A DNA stretch of 64,000 bases from Caldilinea sp. CFX5 (lineage in GTDB: Bacteria > Chloroflexota > Anaerolineae > Caldilineales > Caldilineaceae): assembly GCA_021405325.1 (NCBI GenBank), contig QWII01000015.1, forward strand, positions 1 to 64,000, written 5' to 3'. The position numbers and the translations under genes were made by a program. This document shows, in pieces, positions 24,377-31,953 of this stretch. Position 1 is the stretch's first letter; each line of letters opens with the position of its first letter. Below the pieces are notes generated by a model, which worked only from the letters and a program-made list of their open reading frames with translations, was not told the origin of the DNA and made no database searches.

Positions 24377-25963
24377 TTACAAGTTACCGAGATTCGGCGT
24401 CTCCCCGCTGTCGCTCTGTGCATCCACTGCGGCGCCGGACGCGAGGAGAAGCTCCACCGTCGCCCGATGGCTGTTGCCGGCCGCCCAGTGCAACGGGGTG
24501 TAGCCATGTTCCTCGGTGCGGGCGTTAACATCAGCGCCATGCGCAATGAGCAGACGGACGATTTCCGTATGACCATTGTCGGCGGCCCAGTGCAGCGGCG
24601 TCACCACCCACCAGCCCCCTTTGGCGTTGACATCGGCGCCCCGTTCGATGAGCAGTTGCGTCACCGCATAGCGATTGCGTGATACCGCAATATGGAGGAG
24701 CGTAGCCCCCTCCCCGTGGTCATCCCAAGTGGGCGTGCGGGTGTAGAGGAGCGCCGGATCGGTGTCGAGAAAGGTGCGTACCCGTTCCACATCGCCAATA
24801 CGACAAGCCAGGCTGATCGTATCCACCCGCGCCCCTTTTTCAATCAAGAAGCGGTGGATTGGGTCACGTTTGGACCCCCAGCCCCAGCCGACGGGCGGCC
24901 GTTTGGTGTAATGATCCGGCACGTTGATGTCAGCGCCGTGGTCAAGCAACAGTTGGGCAAGCTCGATGGTTGTCGCCAGATGGAGTGGCGTGGCGCCTTC
25001 GGGGCCATGCGCACGGGCCAGGCTGGGGTCGGCCGTCAGAAAGGCGCGCACCTGCGCAAGATCGCCGAGGGTGGCCGCGGCAAAGATGTCAATCACGGCG
25101 CCCCGTTGTAACAAAAATTCGACCATTGCTGAATCGACGCCTAAAACCAGATCAAGGGGACGCTGTCCTTCAGGGTCTTTGTTGTTGATGTCCGCCCCTT
25201 GCGACAGTAGGTGTTCAATCATAGCATAGTTCCGATTGGTAACGGCGACATGAAGCGGCGTCTGCGGGATCGACCAATAGTCAACCGGGCCGGTGGCGTT
25301 GAGCAGGGCCGGTGTTTGCGCCAATAAACTGGTAACGCCGACCGTGTCACCGGCTGCGGTCGCCTTGAGCATCGCTAACACCTTGTTCATAAATTGTTCA
25401 TCCGCGGAGGGGCGTTGCCCTTGTAAGCTCTCTTCGATCATCGTTTGAAGCCTTTCGCGTAAACGCTTGCGGGCGCTATAGAGCCGATTCTTGATGGCCG
25501 GCACACTCACGCCCAATAACTCGGCAATTTCTTGTTGCGAATAGTCGGCCAGGTAGTAGAGCAGAACGACCGGTCGCTCGTGGGCCGGTAGGGCGCGAAT
25601 GGCGTCCTGCACGACCTGTCGCAGCTCGGCCGCCGCCGTTGTCATCCTGGCCTCTGGTGTCGCTATCACACTCGCCGCCGCTAAATCGATCGTTGGGAAA
25701 CGTTTGCGCCGCGTCAACCGATTGACCTGCCGGATGACAATGGTGCGTAGCCAACCGGGGAAAGCCGCCGGTTCCGCCAGTTGACCCAAGTGTCGATAGA
25801 CTTCGATAAACGCTTCTTGTGCCGCTTCCTCAGCCAGATGGCGATCCCCGGTCGCGCCATAAGCAACCGCATAGGCCATATTTTGAAATTGGGTGACAAG
25901 TTGCGTAAAAGCAGCCAGGTCACCTTGCTGCGCCGCCGTAATCAAAGCAATTTGTTGATTCAT
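24377..25963 (-). CDS. ECF sigma factor fused to ankyrin repeats
   Basis: The 528-residue protein starts behind GGAG. Residues 1-175 are a full ECF sigma-70 factor: region 2 (FTQLVTQFQNMAYAVAYGATGD, EEAAQEAFIEVYRHL, PGWLRTIVIRQ) and region 4 (LPAHERPVVLLYYLADYSQQEIAELLGVSVPAIKNRLYSARKRLRERL). From about residue 200 to the end run ankyrin repeats (TPLHVAV, TPLHLAT, TLLHIAV, TPLHWAADNGHTEIVRLLIAHGADVNA). Ankyrin domains bind proteins, so the C-terminal part may act as a built-in anti-sigma or docking module. No separate anti-sigma gene is adjacent. It is expected to direct RNA polymerase to an unknown regulon. Confidence 0.9.
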   Translation of the reverse strand: MNQQIALITAAQQGDLAAFTQLVTQFQNMAYAVAYGATGDRHLAEEAAQEAFIEVYRHLGQLAEPAAFPGWLRTIVIRQVNRLTRRKRFPTIDLAAASVIATPEARMTTAAAELRQVVQDAIRALPAHERPVVLLYYLADYSQQEIAELLGVSVPAIKNRLYSARKRLRERLQTMIEESLQGQRPSADEQFMNKVLAMLKATAAGDTVGVTSLLAQTPALLNATGPVDYWSIPQTPLHVAVTNRNYAMIEHLLSQGADINNKDPEGQRPLDLVLGVDSAMVEFLLQRGAVIDIFAAATLGDLAQVRAFLTADPSLARAHGPEGATPLHLATTIELAQLLLDHGADINVPDHYTKRPPVGWGWGSKRDPIHRFLIEKGARVDTISLACRIGDVERVRTFLDTDPALLYTRTPTWDDHGEGATLLHIAVSRNRYAVTQLLIERGADVNAKGGWWVVTPLHWAADNGHTEIVRLLIAHGADVNARTEEHGYTPLHWAAGNSHRATVELLLASGAAVDAQSDSGETPNLGNL

Positions 25964-26090
25964 GCCACTGCTCCGCCCTACCTGGACTCATGAACCTGAT
26001 AGTACAATAGTGCCGCGTTGTGGCAAAAAGGTCTGTGGCGCTCTTGCAATATCTTCCCTAGCCACGGTGTCAGGCGTGGTGCTGCATCTC

Positions 26091-26134
26091 CTTCATATCC
26101 TCTTCACATTTGCTTCATATTTGCCTGCTACACT
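26091..26134 (+). promoter_or_regulatory. Three 11-bp-phased direct repeats and a -10 element
   Basis: CTTCATAT (26091-26098), CTTCACAT (26102-26109) and CTTCATAT (26113-26120) repeat with exactly 11-base spacing, the pattern recognised by OmpR/PhoB-type winged-helix regulators. TACACT at 26129-26134 could be the -10, with no -35 visible, which fits activator-dependent transcription of the methionine-rich protein gene starting at 26183. Confidence 0.6.
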
Positions 26135-26182
26135 GGGGCCATAGGCGTCAATCAAATTCACTTCAGTGAGGAGGAAGCAAGT

Positions 26183-27178
26183 ATGTACACACAATCGCGT
26201 AAAGCTTTGGGGAGCGCTCTGATGGGCATCATTGCGTTGCTGTTCTTGGTGGTCGCCTTTGGGCTAGAGACTGGCGCCGCCCAAGCGCGCGCCCTGCAAC
26301 AAGATACAACCAAGCCGATCACTAACACGATGCCGATGAACCACCGGATGGCGATGACGGAGACAATGCCGGCCAACCCGGCCGCCATGGATGCGGCCGC
26401 CCATCTGGAACATCTGATGGCGCGCCTGGAAGCAATGGAAGCCCGGCTGGCGGCCATGGAAAAGCGCATGGGCGGCCAGGCTGAACAGCGTGGCATGATG
26501 GGCCAGGGCGGCATGATGAACCAGGAGGGACGACCGGAAGAAGGCGGCATGATGGGCCAAGGCGGCATGATGAAACCAGGTGGCATGATGGGCCAGGGCG
26601 GCATGATGGGGGGACACATGGCGCACATGCACGCGATGATGGCCGAAATGCACGCCCACATGGCGATGATGACCTCCATGAGTGAAATGCACTGTATGAT
26701 GATGGGCCAGGGCATGATGGGGCAGGGTATGATGGGGGAAGGCGGCATGATGGGTCAGGGTGGCATGATGGGCCAAAATAACGGTCCTGCCGCGCCGACC
26801 GCCGAAGCTTCGTCGCCACCGGCGGCGACCGCCGCGGCCCAAACCGCTACGCTGGGCGCCATTGAAATCAAACTGACGCCCGTTGATCTAACCAACCTCG
26901 CCGGTGAGACCATTGCCTTTACGGTTGATCTCAACAGCACCGCCGGCGGCTTAAATCTGGATCTTGCCAAGCTCGCCTTTATCGAAGCCGGCATGGCAGT
27001 GGAAGCGACCAGTTGGGAAGTGGCCTTTGACCACGGTCATCATGTCAATGGCACCCTTACCTTCCCACTGACCCACGGCGGCGGTCATCGCTATTTGGAT
27101 GGCGCCAAATCTGTCACCGTGATGATCCATGCGCCGGAAGGCGATGATAAAGTGAGTTTCACCTGGCCGTTACAATAA
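26183..27178 (+). CDS. Exported methionine-rich protein, probable Cu(I)/Ag(I) binder
   Basis: The start at ATG 26183 follows GAGGAGGAAGC; an upstream reading of 55 residues was rejected. Residues 12-38 form a signal peptide. A coiled-coil stretch follows (HLEHLMARLEAMEARLAAMEKRM). Residues 105-197 are a low-complexity domain of GGMMGQ repeats holding 33 methionines plus several histidines (HMAHMHAMMAEMHAHM). Residues 222-331 are a beta-rich domain with FDHGHHVNG. Methionine pairs with glycine spacers bind monovalent copper or silver in known proteins, so extracytoplasmic metal sequestration is a reasonable inference. No copper pump or oxidase gene is adjacent. Confidence 0.75.
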   Translation: MYTQSRKALGSALMGIIALLFLVVAFGLETGAAQARALQQDTTKPITNTMPMNHRMAMTETMPANPAAMDAAAHLEHLMARLEAMEARLAAMEKRMGGQAEQRGMMGQGGMMNQEGRPEEGGMMGQGGMMKPGGMMGQGGMMGGHMAHMHAMMAEMHAHMAMMTSMSEMHCMMMGQGMMGQGMMGEGGMMGQGGMMGQNNGPAAPTAEASSPPAATAAAQTATLGAIEIKLTPVDLTNLAGETIAFTVDLNSTAGGLNLDLAKLAFIEAGMAVEATSWEVAFDHGHHVNGTLTFPLTHGGGHRYLDGAKSVTVMIHAPEGDDKVSFTWPLQ

Positions 27179-27217
27179 CAACGGTTTGCTACGGCTTTTT
27201 CAATCAAATCACGATTT

Positions 27218-27278
27218 AGGAAGTCGCCGAAAGCCCTGCGAAGATCAGTTTTCTTCGCAGGGCTTTCGGCGACTTCCT
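27218..27278. terminator. Perfect 27-bp hairpin after the methionine-rich gene
   Basis: Arms 27218-27244 and 27252-27278 are exact reverse complements around a 7-base loop. It follows the stop at 27178 and is succeeded by CTTTTTGC, so it may act as a terminator. Its length and perfection are typical of the palindromes scattered through this window. Confidence 0.65.
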
Positions 27279-27402
27279 GGCTTTTTGCAATTTTGCAACC
27301 TTGCCGAATCCGCTCATTTACGTCAAAATGGACGCTATCCACCCCCAACAGGGTTAGCTTCTTGGCAATGATTTCATAAATGCAAACGACAGGGAGAATG
27401 AT

Positions 27403-28422
27403 ATGGACTATCGTCGCATGGGCCGCAGCGGTTTGAAAGTTTCCGAACTTTGCCTGGGCACAATGACCTTTGGTCACGGCGCGGATCAGGCCGAAGCAAC
27501 GCGTCTGGTCGATCTGGCCTTTGAGGCCGGCGTCAACTTTTTTGATACGGCCAACACCTACGGCAATGGCGCGTCGGAGGTGTTATTGGGCAATGCGCTC
27601 AAGGGGCGCCGGCGCAACGCCATTGTCGCCACCAAATTTTTCAACCCGACCGGCCCTGGGCCAAACGATTCGGGCATGTCGCGTGTCCACATCATGCAGG
27701 CCATTGACGACAGCCTGCGCCGCTTACAGATGGACTATGTGGACATCTACTACATCCACCATGTTGATATTCAAACCCCGCTGGAAGAGATGTTGCGCGC
27801 ATTGGACGATCTGGTACACAGCGGCAAGGTGCGTTATATTGCGTGTAGTAATTACGAGGCGTGGCGTTTGATGGAAGCGCTCTGGATCAGTGACAGCAAA
27901 GGGCTGGCCCGCTTTGAGTGCTATCAACCCCAGTATAGCCTCGTCGTGCGCGACATCGAAGAAGAGATCATGCCGGTTTGCCAATACAAGGGGCTGGGCG
28001 TAGTGGTTTGGAGTCCGCTGGGGGGCGGCTTTTTGAGCGGCAAGTACAAACCCGGCGAACGCACCGCCGCCGGCACACGCTCTGAAGAGGGGTGGGCCTA
28101 TCCGCAACGCTACTTTGCCCCCAATGCCGACGCCATCCTGGCCGAACTGCTCCAGGTGGCGCAGGAACTGGGACGCAGCCCGGCGCAGGTGGCGAATCGT
28201 TGGGTCTTGGAACAACCGGGGATCACCAGCGCCATCATCGGCGCCCGCACCGTGGAACAGGCGCGCGACAATCTGTTGGCCGGTAGTTGGCAGATGCCGG
28301 CGGAGGCTTTACAGCGGCTAACCAAAGTTTCGCAACTGCCGCCCCGCTATCCCCGTTCGATGGAAGATCCCATGCCGGAACGGCGCAACAGCGCTGTCAA
28401 GATGCCGAGATTACAGGTATAA
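27403..28422 (+). CDS. Aldo/keto reductase
   Basis: The 339-residue protein starts behind GGGAGAATGAT. The family tetrad is present: Asp48 and Tyr53 (FFDTANTYGNG), Lys78 (ATKF) and His119 (YYIHH). The NADPH-binding C-terminal segment (AIIGARTVEQARDNL) is also present. It resembles the YajO/tas-like group, which reduces aldehydes or ketones. The substrate is unknown. It seems to be a single-gene unit between two palindromic elements. Confidence 0.93.
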   Translation: MDYRRMGRSGLKVSELCLGTMTFGHGADQAEATRLVDLAFEAGVNFFDTANTYGNGASEVLLGNALKGRRRNAIVATKFFNPTGPGPNDSGMSRVHIMQAIDDSLRRLQMDYVDIYYIHHVDIQTPLEEMLRALDDLVHSGKVRYIACSNYEAWRLMEALWISDSKGLARFECYQPQYSLVVRDIEEEIMPVCQYKGLGVVVWSPLGGGFLSGKYKPGERTAAGTRSEEGWAYPQRYFAPNADAILAELLQVAQELGRSPAQVANRWVLEQPGITSAIIGARTVEQARDNLLAGSWQMPAEALQRLTKVSQLPPRYPRSMEDPMPERRNSAVKMPRLQV

Positions 28423-28427
28423 TCGAT

Positions 28428-28487
28428 AGGGGCGCCCGCAAGGGGACGCCCCTACGATTGATATTTAAATGGTCAGACAACTAGCGA
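28428..28487. repeat. Palindromic element with GGTCAGACAACTAG-like end
   Basis: 28428-28455 carries an inverted repeat (AGGGGCG with CGCCCCT), and 28468-28485 holds AAATGGTCAGACAACTAG. The palindrome core matches, with about three changes, the right arm of the larger hairpin at 33719-33790. The ACTAG-type end resembles the flanks of the hairpin at 2272-2317. Confidence 0.55.
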
Positions 28488-28624
28488 AACTAATTTCACA
28501 AAACATGGGTTAATTTTTGTCAGTAAATTGACAGCACGATTGCCCTTACGCGGCCCACTTGTGATCTTGAGTGCTTGCTGAAGCCAGAGTGGTTATGTCA
28601 TCCTCCGTAGAGGAGGATCGACAA

Positions 28625-29509
28625 ATGGATCAATGGTTTTTGCAACTGGTCAATCAACAGTGGACACACCCCATGTTGGATGTCATCATGGTGCTGATAA
28701 CGGTGGGCGCAATCCCCGGTTTGCCTTTGTTGGGCTGGGGGTTGATCCGTGGGCGGCAATCAAGGGTCGGATGGACATTGTTGCTGGCGCTGATCGGCAG
28801 CCTTTTGCTAACGCTGCTCTTTTACTATTTGGCCCTGCGTCCGCGACCCACAGACGTGCGCTTGCTCTTGCCGACACCGCCCTTTCCTTCCTATCCAAGC
28901 GGCCATGCGGCGGCCGCCTTTGCTACGACGGTGGTGCTGGCTCTCGCCACTCGTCGCCGGCTGGTGACAGCGGTGGCGCTGCTTGGTGCGCTGCTCATCT
29001 GTTACAGCCGGCTTTACTTAGGACATCATTATCTCTCGGATCTCTTTGGCGGCGCTGTTCTGGGCGCTGCTGCCGGCGCCGCGGTCTATGGGCTGCGGCA
29101 TAGCGGCGCTTCGTGGGGCGCGCGTCTCCCGTGGCTGCTCTGGGTACAGGTCGCCATTGTGCTGGTGGTAACGCAGATGGCCTACCTCGACCTCAACCCG
29201 ACGGCGCTGTTGCGCTGGCCCTTTGCCGATAAAGTGCTGCACGCCTTACTCTTTGGCGCCGTCGTCTTCTGGCTAAATCTTTGGTTGGAAGATCAGCGCG
29301 TGCGCTATCGGGGGTGGTCGGCGCCCCTGGCGATTGTTATTCCCTTTGCCCTGGCGCTGCTGGAGGAAGGGATGCAAGCCTTTTCGCCCCTACGGACCGC
29401 TGATGTCACCGATCTCCTTAGCGACTTGATCGGGATGATCGTCTTCTGGTGGGCCAGCCGCTACCTCGTAAAGGTCAATCGGTTGAACAATGCGCGCAAT
29501 ACCATGTGA
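28625..29509 (+). CDS. PAP2-family phosphatase fused to a VanZ-like domain
   Basis: The start at ATG 28625 follows GGAGG; 294 residues. The N-terminal half is a membrane PAP2 phosphatase with ALRPRPTD (motif 1), SYPSGH (motif 2) and SRLYLGHHYLSD (motif 3). All catalytic residues, including both histidines, are present. The C-terminal third is VanZ-like: FADKVLHALLFGAVVFW, then LALLEEGMQAFSPLRTADVTDLLSDLIGMI. PAP2 enzymes recycle undecaprenyl pyrophosphate or dephosphorylate lipids. Lying just before the polysaccharide locus, it could recycle the lipid carrier used there, but that link is inference. Confidence 0.88.
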   Translation: MDQWFLQLVNQQWTHPMLDVIMVLITVGAIPGLPLLGWGLIRGRQSRVGWTLLLALIGSLLLTLLFYYLALRPRPTDVRLLLPTPPFPSYPSGHAAAAFATTVVLALATRRRLVTAVALLGALLICYSRLYLGHHYLSDLFGGAVLGAAAGAAVYGLRHSGASWGARLPWLLWVQVAIVLVVTQMAYLDLNPTALLRWPFADKVLHALLFGAVVFWLNLWLEDQRVRYRGWSAPLAIVIPFALALLEEGMQAFSPLRTADVTDLLSDLIGMIVFWWASRYLVKVNRLNNARNTM

Positions 29510-30238
29510 AGACATGCGGTAGCCCTTACCCTGCTGATCGGCTCGCCTACGCTTCAGTTTTTAACTGTGAAAGATTAATGTTTCGTAATTTTCAGTAAGG
29601 CTATCTTAGCCCTTTTGTATGACAACAATAATTTGACGCCACCACCACTCTAGCTTCAGATGGCAAGCCTCTTTAGAACAGTGTTAAATCGTCGTTAACT
29701 GTAAGCGAAATGTAAATGTTCGTCAGCCGATTTTGTTGTATTATATCTTAGGACATTTGTTGTATATCAATTAGTCATCTGTCTTGCACAATACACTCTA
29801 ATTGATAGACATTTATAACCTTATCTTCGGCGAAACAGCAACAAAGCTTTAACCCATCCGTCTTCTCCTCTGTTGGCTGTTTTTCATACGGCTATAATGA
29901 TTAAAGGAGGGCGCCTGTGGCAGAGAGTTGATCTCTATTCGCCAAAAGACGGATATATCTTATTTTGTGTTGTGCATAGCGGGCTTTGCAATAAACAAAA
30001 AGTATTAGCATCAATGCACCAGAAACGGCGAGATTGTTAACAAGATGTAATATTGTTAGGCGATTTTTGCCAGTAAAATAGATCAGAGAAGAGTAGGAAG
30101 CGTATATTGTCGGATGCATAGCTGCCATATTGCCGCCGACAAGCAACCCAACTTGCCAGGACGGGATCAATGCTTACAAGAAAGCAACTAGAGGATGTCC
30201 AGTCATTACCTGTCTGGCGCCCCATTCAGGAGGATAGT
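29510..30238. other. Long AT-rich leader region before the polysaccharide locus
   Basis: This 729-base gap is markedly richer in A and T than its neighbours. It holds TTTCGTAA near 29580, a palindrome-like AATGTTCG near 29716 and a TATTAT at 29739-29744 that could be a -10, without a good -35. A minus-strand reading at 29901-30170 has no family likeness or ribosome site and was not accepted. The region probably contains the promoter of the plus-strand polysaccharide genes. Confidence 0.4.
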
Positions 30239-31780
30239 ATGGCTTTGACCACCAATGACCCGGTTACGGCGCCCGTGGCTGATAAACGATTTTCAATGTT
30301 GGCACTCCTTTCGCGCGCCGGAGAGGCTTGGTTACGGACCACTGTAGCAACGCTACGGAAAAAAACGGCTGAAGCAGGCAAAGGCTTCCGTGTGCCTTTT
30401 GTTGAACGCCGTCTTCTGTTACTTGTCACCGATGCTCTGCTCACCTTAATTACGATTTGGCTGGCGCAACAAACCGCGAGCTTTGACAGCGTTAACGCGC
30501 TGTTTGCGCAAAACCCCACTTGGGTTGGGAACTATTGGTTCCTGGCCCCAGCGTTCTTGTTGCTCTGGTGGGTGATTGCATCTTTCACAGACATTTATGA
30601 TATTTCATCGGCGACTGATCGTCTTGCCACTGGGATGCGCCTTGGCGCGACGGGAATGATTGGCGTCGCCCTTTATGCCGGTGTACGTTACTTTCTCCCA
30701 GCGCTTCCCACAACAGCGCTTTTCTTGTATTTTTGGCTGACGATGCTTCTGGTCATTGGGGCATGGCGCTATCTCTATGCGCCGTTGTCGCTCAAGTTGG
30801 TCCGTCCCCATCGCATCTTGGTGCTCGGCACCGGCAAGCGTGGGCAGGCCATGGCCAAGCTGCTTGAGAAGACCACGCACATGAAATACCAGATGTTAGG
30901 GTATGTCGATGATACGGCGACAAGCGAAGAAGTTGCGGCCCAAGAGTTGCCTGTTCTCGGCGTAGCGGCTGATCTGCCAACCTTGGTACAACAACACAAT
31001 GTACACGAAGTAGTGGTTGCGATTCATGGCGATGTGACAAATGAACTTTTCCAGCGGTTAATTGCTTGTCAGGGGCGCGGTGTGCAGATCTCTTGGATGC
31101 CGGATCTCTATGAGAAGTTGTGCTACAGTGTTCCGGTTGAGTATATCGACCCCACTTGGGCGCTCTATGCCGTTCAAGGCCAACCCATCTTCAATCGTTT
31201 ACAACTGATCGGTAAACGCTGTATGGATCTGGCGATTGTTCTTCTGGCGCTGCCCGGCTTTTTATTCCTGATCCCGTTGTTGGCGCTGGCGATTCGGCTG
31301 GACTCAAAAGGGCCAATCTTCTACCGGCAGGTGCGCACCGGTCGCGGCGGGCAGAATTTCAAGATCTGGAAATTTCGCACCATGGTCACTGATGCCGAAA
31401 AGAATGGCGTGCAGTGGGCCAGCAAAGGGGACAAGCGCATTACCCGTATCGGTCGCTTCCTGCGCAAGACTCGGTTAGATGAGCTGCCCCAAATTTTTAA
31501 CATTCTTACCGGCGAGATGAGCATTGTGGGGCCACGCCCGGAACGCCCCGAGTTTATCGAGCAGTTGCAACAGGAGATTCCGTTCTATCATACCCGTTTG
31601 ATGGTGAAACCGGGGCTGACGGGTTGGGCGCAAGTCTGTTACGATTACGGCAATACGGTGGAAGACGCACTTTTCAAGTTGCACTACGATTTCTATTACA
31701 TCCGCTACTGGTCATTGTGGTTGGACTTTTATATCATCTTCAAGACCATTAGTGTTGTTTTCAAGCTTAAGGGCATGTAA
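30239..31780 (+). CDS. Polyprenyl-phosphate phosphoglycosyltransferase (exopolysaccharide initiation)
   Basis: The start at ATG 30239 follows AGGAGG; 513 residues. Four or five membrane helices lie in the first 200 residues. A CoA-binding-like Rossmann region (RILVLGTGKRGQAMAKLL) comes next, and the C-terminal sugar transferase domain has GPIFYRQVRTGRGG, FKIWKFRTM, LRKTRLDELPQ, GEMSIVGPRPERPEF and KPGLTGWAQV. This is the WbaP/EpsL-type polyisoprenyl-phosphate hexose-1-phosphate transferase that attaches the first sugar to undecaprenyl phosphate at the inner membrane. It opens the exopolysaccharide locus. Confidence 0.93.
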   Translation: MALTTNDPVTAPVADKRFSMLALLSRAGEAWLRTTVATLRKKTAEAGKGFRVPFVERRLLLLVTDALLTLITIWLAQQTASFDSVNALFAQNPTWVGNYWFLAPAFLLLWWVIASFTDIYDISSATDRLATGMRLGATGMIGVALYAGVRYFLPALPTTALFLYFWLTMLLVIGAWRYLYAPLSLKLVRPHRILVLGTGKRGQAMAKLLEKTTHMKYQMLGYVDDTATSEEVAAQELPVLGVAADLPTLVQQHNVHEVVVAIHGDVTNELFQRLIACQGRGVQISWMPDLYEKLCYSVPVEYIDPTWALYAVQGQPIFNRLQLIGKRCMDLAIVLLALPGFLFLIPLLALAIRLDSKGPIFYRQVRTGRGGQNFKIWKFRTMVTDAEKNGVQWASKGDKRITRIGRFLRKTRLDELPQIFNILTGEMSIVGPRPERPEFIEQLQQEIPFYHTRLMVKPGLTGWAQVCYDYGNTVEDALFKLHYDFYYIRYWSLWLDFYIIFKTISVVFKLKGM

Positions 31781-31857
31781 GACCCCTCACCAACTTGCTC
31801 ATTGCGACTGATAAAGCGTACAATACCATTGCTGCATTGAACTGTCGCCACGTAACC

Positions 31858-31897
31858 ATAGGCCAAGGGATCAGATCGGTTGCATCCCTTGGCCTAT
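31858..31897 (+). terminator. Hairpin between initiating transferase and chain-length gene
   Basis: Arms 31858-31871 and 31884-31897 are exact 14-base reverse complements with a 12-base loop. It sits in the 173-base gap between two genes of one likely operon, where it could weaken readthrough or stabilise the upstream mRNA. Confidence 0.55.
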
Positions 31898-31953
31898 TCC
31901 TACGTCAGCATGCGGTGTTGGCGCAGAAGAGCTAGAGACCTGGAGGAATTGAC

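Noticed and set aside
26158..26748. Minus-strand readings rich in proline, isoleucine and histidine opposite the methionine-rich domain
   Set aside because: They are antisense images of the GGMMGQ repeats and have no ribosome sites.
29739..29744. TATTAT as the main promoter of the polysaccharide locus
   Set aside because: No matching -35 or extended -10 is visible, so it is noted only in the region entry.
29901..30170. Minus-strand reading of 89 residues in the polysaccharide leader region
   Set aside because: No ribosome site, no family likeness, and it lies in AT-rich non-coding DNA; its hydrophobic look comes from base composition.
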